A stretch of 64,000 nucleotides of DNA from Parerythrobacter_A sp963761775 (GCA_963761775.1 CAVXIF010000005.1:66755-130754); one strand, 5' to 3'. Positions 16,853 to 26,797 are shown, counted from the first letter of the stretch. Program-made: numbers and translations. The notes: a model not told the origin generated them from the sequence alone.

Positions 16853-19404
16853 CGCGCGAGGTCGGCCAGCGCTGCGAACGGGCTATCGGGTCTGGAAACG
16901 GGGGGCCTTGTATCAGGTGCACGCCGCGCGCGACGGTTCGGGCGCCAGCTATATCGGTCCGGTTGCGCCGGTCCGAATGTGCCGGGAGCCAATTTCGGTG
17001 CCGGGTGATGATGGAACCCGCCCGCCCGCAGCAAGGCGCGGTAGCTGTGCAAGGTCAGACCGGTGGAAATCGCGAGCGCCGGGTCGAGCAGGAAACGTCG
17101 CTGCTTCGTGCCGCCACGCGCTTTATGCGCGGCGTGCAGCAGCTTCTCGGCAATATCGACCCGCACCGCCTGCTTCCCCGCTGCTCGATACCCGGCCGGC
17201 ATTGGGCGTAGCGAGGTAGTAACCGGCGTCATGGCGGCGTGAAGCGGTGCGCGGTCCAGCGCCAGCTCCGCAAACAGCCTGCGCGGTGCGGGTTTCAGCA
17301 GCGCAGGCACGAAGACATCGAGCGCGCCGAAAACGACGCCGAGCCGTCGCAGGAAGGGCCGCAGTTCCTTGGGCAAATGCTCCAGCCCCGCCACGTCGCG
17401 CGTCACGACGCCGTGGTGCGCGATCAGCGCCAGCAGCAAGGCGCGCGCCTGCGACCCGGTGTTTGCGTCGGCGGCGGCCTTGGACAGGCGTTCCAGCGGC
17501 GCAAGCGGTTGCAATCTGTCGGCAAGCCAGTCCGTCAACGACGCCAACAGCGCCTCTCGCGACTTCGGTGGCAAGGCAGCAAGATCGCGCGCTGGTTCCA
17601 GCTGTAGTGTCGACGGCGTGGCGGCGTTGCGGATCGACGCCAGTTTCTGTCCTTCCCAAAATAGCGCGCCGTCTCTGAGCATCAGGCCGTCATGCCCGCT
17701 TGCCGTCCATGTCTTCGCCTGCTCGGCCAGAATACGCGGCAAGGCGCGCTCACCCGCCGCCAGCAGCAGCTTGCGATCCACAAGGCGTGCGGACGCATCC
17801 ACGGTGAAGCGGAACCCCTCCACCTGTCCGATCGCTTCGCCATCGACCAGCAGCGCGTTATCGTCGGACAGCGACACCGGCAGCAGAGCCGCGTCCTTTC
17901 CGAGCGACCTCATCAGTACCGCCGTACGCCGGTTGACGAACCGCTCGGTCAGCCGCGCATGAAGCGCATCGGACAGGCGCGCTTCGACGGCACGGGCACG
18001 CGCCGCCATCTCGTCGCGCGCCAGCACCCAGTCGGGCCGCTGGCAGATATAGGCCCAGCTGCGGATTGCGGCGATGCGCCCCTGCAACGTGTGAATGTCG
18101 CCCTGCACCTGATCGAGCTCGGAAATACGGGCGGCAACGTAATCGGCGCCCAGATACCCGCCGCGCAAGTCTTGCCACAGCCGCGCTACGAACCGGGCAT
18201 GGGTATCCGCGCCAGCCTGCCGGAAATCGGGCAGCGAGCAGGCTTCCCAGAACCGACGCACCGACCCTGCGCCGCGCACATCCTTCGCCATCGGCGTTTC
18301 CGCCAGCCTTTTCAGCACGGCCAGATCCACCGCTTCCGGTGCGGCGCGCAGCACCGCGTCGCGCGGGCTTTGCTCAAGATCGGCGATCAGCATGTCGAGC
18401 GAGCCGAAGCGCGGTTCCGCATTGCGCCAGAACAGCTTGGTGATCGGCGCGAAGCGATGCTCCTCGATCGCGTAAATCTCCTCCTCGTCGAACTCGGCAG
18501 CAGGCGCATCGTGACCGCCGCGCATCTTCGCCATGCCCGACAGCGTGCCGAAGCTGCCATCGGTCTGGTGCCGCCCGGCCCGCCCGGCAATCTGCGCCAT
18601 CTCGGCGGGCGTCAGGCGACGCTGGCGCATACCGTCGAACTTGGTCAGCGCCGCGAAGGCAACGTGACGTATATCGAGGTTCAATCCCATGCCGATGGCG
18701 TCGGTGGCGACGATGTAATCGACCTCGCCCGACTGGAACAGCTCGACCTGGCGGTTGCGCGTTTCGGGGCTTAGAGCGCCCATCACCACCGCACTGCCGC
18801 CACGAAAGCGCCGCAGCATTTCCGCCACGGCGTACACCTGCTCCGCGCTAAAGGCGACGATGGCACTGCGCGGGGCGAGGCGCGACAGCTTGGCTGACCC
18901 GGCATGGACCAGCGTGCTGAAACGTGGCCGCTCGATGATTTCGGCATTGGGTTCCAGCGCACGAACCATCGGCGCCAGCGTGCCCGCGCCCAGCAGCATC
19001 GTCTCCTCCCGCCCGCGCGTATGCAGCAGCCGGTCGGTAAAGATATGCCCGCGTTCCCGGTTCGCCCCCAACTGCGCCTCGTCCAGCGCCACGAAGGCAG
19101 CGGGGCCGGACGTCGCGCCGCCGAAATTCGCATCGCGCGGCATGGCCTCCGCCGTGCAGCAGAAATAGCGTGCGGTCGGCGGGGCGATACGCTCTTCGCC
19201 CGTGATCAACGCGACATGCTTCTCGCCCTTGATCGCAACGACCCGGTCATACACCTCGCGCGCCAGCAACCGCAGCGGAAAGCCGATTGCGCCGCTGGCA
19301 TGGGCGCACATGCGTTCTATGGCGAGGTGGGTCTTGCCGGTATTGGTGGGGCCGAGGACCGCAGTGAGGGAGGCGCGCAAAGGTGCTGTCACGCCACCGG
19401 ACAT
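16849..19404 (-). CDS. SUV3-like superfamily 2 helicase
   Basis: This 851-residue protein resembles the mitochondrial SUV3 RNA helicase and its alphaproteobacterial relatives. Walker A is AVLGPTNTGKTH near residues 14-25, motif II is VALDEAQLG (DEAQ rather than DEAD), and motifs V and VI read VDYIVATDAIGMGLNLDI and QIAGRAGRHQ. SUV3 partners with an exoribonuclease in RNA turnover; a bacterial partner is not encoded nearby. The C-terminal third is unusual and Arg/Ala-rich, ending in a basic tail (SWRPNRRARRAPDTR). The ATG at 19404 was chosen over 19428. It heads the operon with the S4 protein and fdxA. RNA as substrate is inference from the family. Confidence 0.88.
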   Translation of the reverse strand: MSGGVTAPLRASLTAVLGPTNTGKTHLAIERMCAHASGAIGFPLRLLAREVYDRVVAIKGEKHVALITGEERIAPPTARYFCCTAEAMPRDANFGGATSGPAAFVALDEAQLGANRERGHIFTDRLLHTRGREETMLLGAGTLAPMVRALEPNAEIIERPRFSTLVHAGSAKLSRLAPRSAIVAFSAEQVYAVAEMLRRFRGGSAVVMGALSPETRNRQVELFQSGEVDYIVATDAIGMGLNLDIRHVAFAALTKFDGMRQRRLTPAEMAQIAGRAGRHQTDGSFGTLSGMAKMRGGHDAPAAEFDEEEIYAIEEHRFAPITKLFWRNAEPRFGSLDMLIADLEQSPRDAVLRAAPEAVDLAVLKRLAETPMAKDVRGAGSVRRFWEACSLPDFRQAGADTHARFVARLWQDLRGGYLGADYVAARISELDQVQGDIHTLQGRIAAIRSWAYICQRPDWVLARDEMAARARAVEARLSDALHARLTERFVNRRTAVLMRSLGKDAALLPVSLSDDNALLVDGEAIGQVEGFRFTVDASARLVDRKLLLAAGERALPRILAEQAKTWTASGHDGLMLRDGALFWEGQKLASIRNAATPSTLQLEPARDLAALPPKSREALLASLTDWLADRLQPLAPLERLSKAAADANTGSQARALLLALIAHHGVVTRDVAGLEHLPKELRPFLRRLGVVFGALDVFVPALLKPAPRRLFAELALDRAPLHAAMTPVTTSLRPMPAGYRAAGKQAVRVDIAEKLLHAAHKARGGTKQRRFLLDPALAISTGLTLHSYRALLRAGGFHHHPAPKLAPGTFGPAQPDRYSWRPNRRARRAPDTRPPVSRPDSPFAALADLAR

Positions 19405-19518
19405 GACATCCCGCCGCCACGTGCACAAGCCGGACAGAGCGCAAGTTAAGCCGCCATTTACTTTAAATCGCCATGCCGGTTACGGAAGGCAGGCCGATGA
19501 AGAGGAATATGTAAGAAG

Positions 19519-21114
19519 GTGTCGCAGCACTCCGACTTCCAGGCGGATGGCCCGCTGACCGCCGCCGACATCGCGGCGGGCGTGTCGCATAGCCGCGCGC
19601 TGACGATACGCCGCACCCACGATTGGGGCGAAGCGTTCGACAATTGGCGCATCGATGTATCGAACCGGCTGAACGGGCTGGACCTGACGCCCGACCTTGC
19701 CGACGCCATCGGCAGCGCACGCTGGTTTCGCGGTGTTGCGACCCTGATTGCGCTGCTGCTGGTGGTCTTCGCCCTTTGGCCGGACTTCTCCACGATACGC
19801 GCCGCGCAGGCGGTCGAGCTGGACGCTATCGAGGCCGACGAGGTGCGCAGCCAGATGATCCTGCCATTGGCGCTGGGCGGTGACAGCGGGCGGCACATGG
19901 GCGCGACGCCGGTGGTGGCCGAACTGGCGCGCGCACCGGAACGCCCGCAAGTGCAGGTGCTGGCCACGCTGGCGCAGGGTGACAGTTTTTCCCGCATGCT
20001 GCAACGCGCCGGCGTCGGTCGCAGCGATGCCGCGCGCGTGGCCGAGCTGGTATCGGGTAGCGTGCCGTTGGCCGATATCGCGCCGGGCACGCAAGTCGAC
20101 CTGACGCTGGGCCGCCGCGACGCAGCGGACCAGCCCCGCCCGCTCGACAACCTCGCATTCCGCGCGCGCTTCGACCTGCAACTGGCGGTGGAACGAACCG
20201 GCGGCAATCTCGCGCTGCGGCGCATCCCGATCCGCGTCGACGACACGCCGCTGCGCATTCGTGGCCTTGTCGGCAACAGCCTCTACCGGTCCGCCCGCGC
20301 TGCCGGTGCGCCCGCCAGCGCGGTGCAGCAATATCTGCGCACGCTGGGCGATCGCGTCGATATGGACCGCGCGGTCGTTTCCACCGACACCTTCGACATC
20401 ATCATTGCCCACCGCCGTGCCGCCACGGGCGAGCGGCAGGCGGGCAAGCTGCTTTATGCCGGCGTGGAACGGGGCGGAAAGCCGCGAACGCAACTGATGC
20501 GCTGGGGCAGCGACGACAAGTTCTACGAAGCGTCGGGCGTCGGCGAAGAGCGTAGCGGCTTGGTCCGTCCCGTGCCCGGCGCTGTCAGCTCTCGCTACGG
20601 CATGCGCCGCCACCCGATCCTGGGCTATCGCCGCATGCATGCAGGCCTCGATTTCCGCGCGCGGCACGGCACGCCGATTGTCGCAGTGACCGACGGCACG
20701 GTGTCGGGCGCGGGCCGCATGGGCGGCTGCGGCAATGCCGTGCGCCTGCGTCACGGCGGCGGGCTGGCGACGCGCTATTGCCATATGAGCCGGATCGCGG
20801 TGCGCAGTGGACAGCGGGTCAATCGCGGACAGGTCATCGGCTATGTCGGCAGCACCGGCCTCTCCACCGGACCGCATTTGCATTACGAGATGTATCGCGG
20901 CGGTCGCGCCATCAATCCCGAAAGCGTGCGGTTCGTTACCCGCGCCCAACTAAGCGGGCCGGATCTGGCGCAATTCCGCGCAACTCTGGCGCGGCTGAAG
21001 CAAGTGGAACCGGGCGCAGCTCTGGCGGCGCTGGACGACGGCCCGCGCGATGCCGCCAGCGAAGCGCCGGTGCGCGAGATCGACAAGGTCGATCGGCCCC
21101 GACCCGTAAACTGA
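19519..21114 (+). CDS. M23 family peptidoglycan endopeptidase (LytM domain)
   Basis: This is a 531-residue membrane-anchored metallopeptidase. A cytoplasmic N-terminus of about 70 residues precedes one transmembrane helix (GVATLIALLLVVFALWP, about 72-88). A linker and a LysM/opacity-like domain (LAQGDSFSRMLQRAGV) follow, then the LytM domain near residues 350-470. Zinc ligands are complete: HAGLDF supplies H and D, and GPHLHYE supplies the HxH pair, so it should be active against peptidoglycan crosslinks. The start is a GTG at 19519 with GAGGAA and AAGAAGG upstream. It is expressed divergently from the helicase operon across 114 bases. Confidence 0.92.
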   Translation: MSQHSDFQADGPLTAADIAAGVSHSRALTIRRTHDWGEAFDNWRIDVSNRLNGLDLTPDLADAIGSARWFRGVATLIALLLVVFALWPDFSTIRAAQAVELDAIEADEVRSQMILPLALGGDSGRHMGATPVVAELARAPERPQVQVLATLAQGDSFSRMLQRAGVGRSDAARVAELVSGSVPLADIAPGTQVDLTLGRRDAADQPRPLDNLAFRARFDLQLAVERTGGNLALRRIPIRVDDTPLRIRGLVGNSLYRSARAAGAPASAVQQYLRTLGDRVDMDRAVVSTDTFDIIIAHRRAATGERQAGKLLYAGVERGGKPRTQLMRWGSDDKFYEASGVGEERSGLVRPVPGAVSSRYGMRRHPILGYRRMHAGLDFRARHGTPIVAVTDGTVSGAGRMGGCGNAVRLRHGGGLATRYCHMSRIAVRSGQRVNRGQVIGYVGSTGLSTGPHLHYEMYRGGRAINPESVRFVTRAQLSGPDLAQFRATLARLKQVEPGAALAALDDGPRDAASEAPVREIDKVDRPRPVN

Positions 21115-21189
21115 CACCCATAAGCTGACGCCCATAAGCAGCAGGCACACGATTGCGCCCCGTGCGGTCATGCGGCACAGAAGCCCATC

Positions 21190-22185
21190 ATGACCGCAAG
21201 CTACCCCGCCCTCCGAATGCGCCGCACGCGCGCCGCCGCGTGGAGCCGCGCGCTGCATCGCGAAACCGTACTCACGCCTGCCGACCTGATCTGGCCGCTG
21301 TTCGTTACCGACGGGAAAAGCGTCGAGGATCCGGTCGCCACCTTGCCCGGCGTGTCGCGCTGGTCGGTGGACGGGATCGTGGCGCAGGCGAAGGAAGCTG
21401 TCACGCTGGGTATTCCGTGTATCGCGCTGTTTCCGCACACACCCGCCTCGGCGCGGTCGGACAAAGGCGACGAAGCGGTAAACAACGACAACCTGATGTG
21501 CCGCGCCATCCGCGCCGTGCGCGACGCTTGCGGCGAGGATATCGGCATTCTTACCGATGTCGCACTCGATCCCTACACCAGCCACGGACAGGACGGCCTG
21601 CTCGACGCAAAGGGCTACGTCGCCAACGATGCCACGGTCGAGGTGCTGGTGGAACAGGCGCTGGTGCAGGCGGAGGCGGGTGCGGATATCGTCGCCCCGT
21701 CGGACATGATGGACGGGCGCGTCGCCGCCATCCGCAGCGGGCTGGAGGCAAGCGGGCACGCCAATGTGCAGATCATGGCTTACGCCGCGAAATACGCCAG
21801 CGCGTTCTACGGCCCGTTCCGCGATGCGGTTGGCAGCGGCGGCGTGCTGAAGGGCGACAAGCGCAGTTACCAGATGGACCCGGCCAATGGCGACGAGGCA
21901 CTGCGCGAAATCGCGCTGGATATCGCCGAGGGTGCCGACAGCGTGATGGTCAAACCCGGCCTCGCCTATCTCGACATCATCTGGCGCGCGCGGGAAGCGT
22001 TCGGCGTGCCGGTGTTCGCCTACCAGGTCAGCGGCGAATACGCGATGATCGAGGCGGGTGCAGCCGCTGGCGCAGGCGACCGGGACGCGCTGCTGATGGA
22101 AAAGCTCGTCGCGTTCAAGCGAGCGGGCGCGCGCGGAGTGCTGACCTATCATGCACCGGTTGCGGCAAGGCTGTTGCATGGCTGA
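21190..22185 (+). CDS. hemB: Porphobilinogen synthase (delta-aminolevulinic acid dehydratase)
   Basis: HemB condenses two 5-aminolevulinate molecules to porphobilinogen in haem biosynthesis. The 331-residue protein has both active-site lysine contexts, MAYAAKYASAFYGPF and VMVKPGLAYLD, in which the second lysine forms the Schiff base. It also has the metal-binding region LDPYTSHGQDGL and the GVLTYHA segment near the end. The metal region lacks the three-cysteine zinc site, reading DVALDPYTSHGQDG, which places it with the magnesium/potassium-dependent HemB of alphaproteobacteria. The ATG at 21190 gives the family-typical start. It follows the M23 gene by 75 bases and overlaps the broken acetyltransferase gene at its 3' end. 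Confidence 0.97.
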   Translation: MTASYPALRMRRTRAAAWSRALHRETVLTPADLIWPLFVTDGKSVEDPVATLPGVSRWSVDGIVAQAKEAVTLGIPCIALFPHTPASARSDKGDEAVNNDNLMCRAIRAVRDACGEDIGILTDVALDPYTSHGQDGLLDAKGYVANDATVEVLVEQALVQAEAGADIVAPSDMMDGRVAAIRSGLEASGHANVQIMAYAAKYASAFYGPFRDAVGSGGVLKGDKRSYQMDPANGDEALREIALDIAEGADSVMVKPGLAYLDIIWRAREAFGVPVFAYQVSGEYAMIEAGAAAGAGDRDALLMEKLVAFKRAGARGVLTYHAPVAARLLHG

Positions 22186-22767
22186 GTTCCGGCTGGAAAC
22201 CGAACGGCTCGTACTGCGCGACTGGCGCGACGCCGATTGGCCGCGTTTTTGGCGAATTGACCAACACACCCGCCGTGATGCGTTGGCTGTGGTGACGAAG
22301 CGATAGGAAACAAGCGAGCGCATGCGAGCGGCTGACCGGATATCGGCGCAATCGATGGCCATACGTTCTGGGTCTGCGAACGGCTCGAGGATGGCGGCCA
22401 TCTGGCGGGCGACTGCTGGGCTTTTGCGGTTTAAGCGCGTGGAATATCGAAGGCGAGAGCGTGTCCGGAATGCTGGAAGTCGGCTGGCGGTTCGTGCGGA
22501 TGCCTGGGGTACGGCTTTGCGCAGAAGGGGCGGTTGCCGCATGATGCAGGCCTTCAATCGGTTCGACGCGGATGAAGTCGTCGCGCTAACAGTCGCGGGA
22601 AACACGGCATCTGGGGCCTGATGGAGCGGCTTGGTATGACGGCGCGGGCGATCTCGATTTTACCGACCAGCGAATGGGGACCGCATCTCAACCCGTCAAT
22701 CGTTTATCGCTTACCCGCGCGAATCCTGGCGGAAACCATCAGGGAGTTCGCAACCGCCCCGGCGTAA
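22178..22767 (+). pseudogene. GNAT family N-acetyltransferase, multiply frameshifted
   Basis: The remains of a RimJ/RimL-like GNAT acetyltransferase can be followed through all three frames. It opens MAEFRLETERLVLRDWRDADWPRF, then continues as ELTNTPAVMRWL, HTFWVCERLEDGGHLAG, LLGFCGL, IEGESVSGMLEVGWRF, ADAWG, MQAFNRFDADEVVALTVAGNT, LMERLGMTA and NPSIVYRLPARILAE before a TAA at 22765. At least eight small indels are needed to join these pieces into one protein of about 180-195 residues. Its ATG overlaps the hemB stop, suggesting an operon in the ancestral state. Either the gene has decayed or the sequence here is very poor; the neighbouring damage favours the second. Confidence 0.75.
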
Positions 22768-23319
22768 CCATCATCCCGATCGAACGGTAAAAGCTCCGCA
22801 AATCCACGACAGCGCATTTATCGCGCCGGGCTGCACGATCGATCGGCGATGTCGACGATCGGAGCGGACAGCTCGGTATGGTATAACTGCGTGCTGCGGG
22901 CCGACACCTGCGCCATCACCATCGGCGAACGCAGCAATATCCAGGACGGCAGCGTGCTCCACGGCGACCCGCCCCGCCCCGGTGATCCCGATGGCTCGCC
23001 GCTGGTGATCGGCGACGATGTGCTGGTCGGTCACATGGTCATGCTGCATGGCTGCACCGTGATGGATCGCGGCTTTGTCGGGCTGGGCGCCATCGCGATG
23101 AACAAAGCGGTAATCGCCTCCGATTCCATGCTGGCGGCGGGCGCGATGCTGACCGAAGGCAAGGTGATGGAGACAGGCATGCTGTGGGCTGGCCGCCCCG
23201 CCAAACCGATGAAGGCGCTGTCCGAAGCGGCCATTGCGGGCATGAAGATGGGCACCGTGCATTACACGCAAAACGCGAAGAACCACGCTGCCGCGATTGG
23301 CGAGGCCGACCTGAGCTGA
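22768..23319 (+). CDS. Gamma carbonic anhydrase family protein, N-terminus corrupted
   Basis: This is a left-handed beta-helix protein of the gamma carbonic anhydrase/PaaY family. The intact frame from 22849 reads IGADSSVWYNCVLRAD, ITIGERSNIQDGSV, DVLVGHMVMLHGCTV and GLGAIAMNKAVI, including the histidines that bind zinc in the trimer interface. Upstream, pieces of the expected N-terminus (TIIPIE, GK, SPQIHDSAFIAPGCTI, IGDV) occur in shifting frames and need about four single-base deletions to join. The true start is therefore unclear; a start at about 22768, overlapping the acetyltransferase end, is likely. Enzymatic carbonic anhydrase activity is uncertain in this family; a CoA-thioester role is possible. 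Confidence 0.85.
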   Translation, partial: PSSRSNGKSSANPRQRIYRAGLHDRSAMSTIGADSSVWYNCVLRADTCAITIGERSNIQDGSVLHGDPPRPGDPDGSPLVIGDDVLVGHMVMLHGCTVMDRGFVGLGAIAMNKAVIASDSMLAAGAMLTEGKVMETGMLWAGRPAKPMKALSEAAIAGMKMGTVHYTQNAKNHAAAIGEADLS

Positions 23320-23350
23320 AGTTGCGCCGCGCAACTTTGCGCGCTGAACG

Positions 23351-23863
23351 TCAGACAGGCGGCGCTTTGAAATAGCGCCCCATATGCGGGATGAAGTCCG
23401 ACTTGCCGAGCGGTACACCGCGATTGCGCAGGATCGCGTAAGCGGTTGTGACGTGGAAATAGAAATTGGGCAGCACCCAGTCGCGAACATATTCTTCCGC
23501 GCTCAGTTCGAACGCCATGCCATTGGGCAGGTGGAGCGAAATGCGGGTATCCGCTGCACATATCTTCGCTGGATCGAGCGCATCCAGCGCAGCCTTTGCC
23601 TCGGCAATACGCGCTTTCGCATCGGCCAGCGTTTCCGGATTGTCGTCTTCCCAGTGCGGCCCCGCCTCACCCGTCAGCTTGCCCAGCGCCTCCCCCGGTA
23701 TATTGGCGATGAAGCGCAACTGCCACGCCAGCGGGTGCATATCGGGCGCGATTGCGGCGTGCAGCAGCGGATCGCCGCCATTGGCTTCGGCCTTGGCGAT
23801 CATGCCGGTTACCGTGGCCAGCATATCGCGCAAGGCGGGGATCAGGTGGTCGTGAAGTGTCAT
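23351..23863 (-). CDS. DUF1993 family protein
   Basis: This 170-residue cytoplasmic protein matches DUF1993, a DinB-like four-helix family of unknown function. It begins MTLHDHLIPALRDML, contains PDMHPLAWQLRFIANIP, and ends with NFYFHVTTAYAILRNRGVPLGKSDF, where the HxTxAY segment corresponds to a DinB-like histidine position. A metal-dependent role is possible but unproven. It lies 13 bases downstream of the DNA ligase stop on the same strand, so it is likely in the same transcript as the ligase. It converges with the carbonic anhydrase gene. Confidence 0.85.
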   Translation of the reverse strand: MTLHDHLIPALRDMLATVTGMIAKAEANGGDPLLHAAIAPDMHPLAWQLRFIANIPGEALGKLTGEAGPHWEDDNPETLADAKARIAEAKAALDALDPAKICAADTRISLHLPNGMAFELSAEEYVRDWVLPNFYFHVTTAYAILRNRGVPLGKSDFIPHMGRYFKAPPV

Positions 23864-23876
23864 CGGTCCGGCTTTC

Positions 23877-25488
23877 TCAATCGCGGACCAGCGCCATCAG
23901 CGTCTCGATCCGGTCCGCTTCATGCGCGGGTTTGTCCCAGCGGATGCGGTGGATGCGGGGGAAGCGCATGGCAAGGCCGGACTTGTGCCGCTTGCTCGAA
24001 TGCACGCTGTCGAACGCGACTTCGAATACCAGCTCGCGCGCCGTTTCGCGCACCGGGCCGAAACGGTTGACCGTGTTCTGGCGGACATGCTTGTCGATCT
24101 TCTTCAGCTCCTCGTCGGTGAAGCCGGAATAGGCCTTGCCCACCGGCAGCAGTTCCGCGCCTGCATCGGGGTCGCCGTTCCAGCAACCGAAGGTGTAATC
24201 GGAAAAGAAGCTGGATCGCTTGCCGCTGCCGCGCTGCGCATACATCAGCACCGCGTCGATCAGCAGCGGATCGCGTTTCCATTTGTACCAGTATCCCACA
24301 CGCCGACCGGCGATGTAGGGGCTGTCGCGGCGTTTCAGCATCAGCCCTTCGATGGCATCGTCGCGGCTACCTTCGCGGATGCGGGCCAGGTCGGCGAAGT
24401 CGCTGGCTTCCACGGTGTCGCTGATATCGAAGCGTTCTTCGGGCAGGCGTTCCATCAGCGCCTCCAGCGCAGCGCGGCGTTCCGTCCAGGGCAGCGGTCG
24501 CAGATCCTCGCCATCGCGCAGCAGCACGTCATACAGCCGTACGAAAGCAGGCGCTTCGGCCAGCATCTTCTTGCTGACGGTCTTGCGCCCGAGCCTTTGC
24601 TGCAACGCATTGAAACTGGCTGCGCCGCCTTCTTCCCCGCCTTGCACATTGCCGCGGACCAGCAATTCGCCATCCAGCACGGCGGGAAAGGGCAGCGCGT
24701 CGAGCATTTCAGGGAACGTCGCCGAAATATCGTCGCCGCTGCGCGAATAGACGCGCGTTTCGGCATGCTCACCGTGGCCTGCGCGGACCAGCTGCACGCG
24801 GATACCGTCCCATTTCCATTCAGCCGCGTAATCGGCGAGGTCCACCTCGGTTTCCTCCAGCGGATGGGCCAGCATGAACGGGCGGAAAGTGGGCAGGTTG
24901 TCGATATCGGGCGGGTCGGCGCCGTCCGCTGCCCAGGCGAACAGTTCCGCATAGGGCGGCGACAGCGCGTGCCAGTACTCCTCCACGCGATCGACCGACA
25001 CGTCGAACGCCTGCGCAAACGCCGTCTTGGCCAAGCGGCTGGACACCCCGATCCGCATCCCGCCGGTGGCGAATTTCAGCAGGGCATAGCGGCCCGACGG
25101 ATCGAGCCGGTCCAGCAGCGGCGGCAATTCGGCCTGCACCGTCTTGCGCGTCATCGCCTCCAAGCAGGCCGACCGCTTCGGAGACGTCGGGCGCAGGCTG
25201 GTTCGCTGCTTCGAACGGTTCGGGCCACAACAGGCTGGCGGTTTCGGCGGTGTCGCCCACGAAATCGCGACTCAGCGTCCACAACACCTCGTCCACGCGG
25301 TCTTTCAGCATGGTGCGAATGGTGTTGCTCTTGATGGCCGGAAAGTCGAGCCCGTCGGACAGGGCCGCCAGCGCCCAGCCCCGATCCGGATCGGCGGTCT
25401 CGCGCAGATATTCCGCGATCAGGCGCAGCTTCTCGTTGCGGCTGCGGGTATAGATCAGCGCATCGATGAGGGCGGCGAACGCTTCCAT
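23877..25488 (-). CDS. ATP-dependent DNA ligase (ligase-associated repair module), frameshifted
   Basis: This ATP-dependent DNA ligase of about 536 residues belongs to the bacterial type that travels with an MBL-fold exonuclease. The N-terminal DNA-binding domain (MEAFAALIDALIYTRSRNEKL onward) is followed by the adenylation domain with the nucleotide-binding lysine in EWKWDGIRVQL. It continues with VLDGELLV, DAIEGLMLKRRDSPYIAGRR and YWYKWKRDPLLIDAV, and the OB domain ends in the RFPRIHRIRWDKP motif. Frame is lost after PDVSEAVGLL and resumes at EAMTRKTVQAELP; deleting one base near 25162 fixes it. It probably seals breaks during DNA repair. The exonuclease gene lies 241 bases upstream on the same strand. 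Confidence 0.9.
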
Positions 25489-25729
25489 CGCTCAGGTCCG
25501 GATCGCCGAGACGACCCATGGAACACATTCGCCGCGTTTTACGCACCCCCGTCCGGCTATCGAAACACACGCGAAACCGGGCTTTGTTCCGCATTTCTGC
25601 AAACGGGCGTGTAACTTTCGCAGGTTCGATCTCCGGGTCTTCGGTTCGCTCGCCTTGTACGCGGCATGGCGCGTGTAGGACAGCCGCAAGACTTCGGCGC
25701 TTCGTGTTGGCAGAGCAAGCGGGCCGACA

Positions 25730-26749
25730 TCACTCATCCTCGTCCTCGCGCCCGATCAATGCCAGCGCACGCGCCTTGCGCTGATGCAGCTGGTTCCAGC
25801 GCAGCAGGGCCTCTTCGCGGCCATGCGTGATCCAGGTCTCCTGAGGGTTCACTTCCTCGATGGTGCGCGTCAGCTCGCCCCAGTCGGCATGGTCGGAAAT
25901 CACCAGCGGCAGCTCGACATTGCGCTGCCGCGCGCGCTGCCGCACCCGCATCCAGCCGCTGGCCATCGCGGTGATCGGATCGGGCAGGCGGCGGCTCCAG
26001 CGGTCGTTCAGCGCGGCGGGCGGCGACACCACGATGTGTCCGCGCATGTCGTCCTTGGTGTGTTCCGACACCAGCCGCAACTCGCCCAGCGCGACGCCGT
26101 GTTCCTCGTACAGGCGGCACATTTTCTCCATCGCGCCGTGCAGATAGATCGGCTGGTGGTGCCCCGCCGCGCGCAGTTCCGCGATGACCCGCTGCGCCTT
26201 GCCCAGCGCATAGGCACCGATCAGCACGCAGCGGTCGGGATGCGCCGCCAGCCGGTCGAGCAGCTTGGCCATTTCCTCCGCAATGGGCGGATGGCTGAAC
26301 AGGGGCAGGCCAAAGGTCGCCTCGGTAATCAGGATATCGCAGGGCGTCACTTCGAACGGCGGGCAAGTCGGGTCCGCCCGCCGCTTGTAATCGCCAGTAG
26401 CAATGATTTTCTCGCCGGCATGCTCCAGCAGGATTTGCGCGCTGCCCAGCACATGCCCGGCGGGAATATACGTCGCATCGACCCCGCCTTTCAGCCGGAT
26501 CGTCTCGCCATATTCAACCGGCGTTGCCTTGCCGCCCGATGGCCCCTCGCCCGTCTGGTAGCGCAGCTTCATGATCGCCAGCGTTTCAGGCGTGGCGACC
26601 GTTCCGCCATGCCCACCGCGGGCATGGTCGGCATGGCCATGCGTCACCAGCGCGCAGTCCACCGCCTTGGACGGATCGATCCAGGCATCGGCGGGTTTGA
26701 CGTAAATGCCGTGCGGATGCGGCTCTATCCAGGAATGGGGGGTGGGCAT
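25730..26749 (-). CDS. Ligase-associated DNA exonuclease (MBL fold, beta-CASP-like)
   Basis: This 339-residue metallo-beta-lactamase-fold nuclease is the characteristic partner of the ATP-dependent ligase. The metal-binding HxHxDH motif is HGHADH near residue 37-42. Further ligands lie in PAGHVLGSAQ, ATGDYKRR and ITEATFG, and the C-terminal part has SDHADW and THGRE. The fold is shared with SNM1/Artemis and CPSF-type nucleases, which cut DNA or RNA ends; a DNA-end processing role follows from its consistent association with the ligase. The other usual partners, a large DEXH (Lhr-type) helicase and a phosphoesterase, are not in this window. Confidence 0.9.
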   Translation of the reverse strand: MPTPHSWIEPHPHGIYVKPADAWIDPSKAVDCALVTHGHADHARGGHGGTVATPETLAIMKLRYQTGEGPSGGKATPVEYGETIRLKGGVDATYIPAGHVLGSAQILLEHAGEKIIATGDYKRRADPTCPPFEVTPCDILITEATFGLPLFSHPPIAEEMAKLLDRLAAHPDRCVLIGAYALGKAQRVIAELRAAGHHQPIYLHGAMEKMCRLYEEHGVALGELRLVSEHTKDDMRGHIVVSPPAALNDRWSRRLPDPITAMASGWMRVRQRARQRNVELPLVISDHADWGELTRTIEEVNPQETWITHGREEALLRWNQLHQRKARALALIGREDEDE

Positions 26750-26757
26750 TATCGTGG

Positions 26758-26790
26758 AACGGGCGGAGCCGGTTGCCGGTTCCGCCCGTT
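26758..26790. other. Strong hairpin between clpA and the exonuclease gene
   Basis: A 15-base stem (AACGGGCGGAGCCGG with its complement, one G-T pair) closes a TTG loop in the 48-base gap between the clpA stop and the start of the exonuclease gene. No T tract follows on the minus strand, so it may be a weak or Rho-assisted terminator or an mRNA end-protecting hairpin. Confidence 0.6.
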
Positions 26791-26797
26791 GTAAAGG

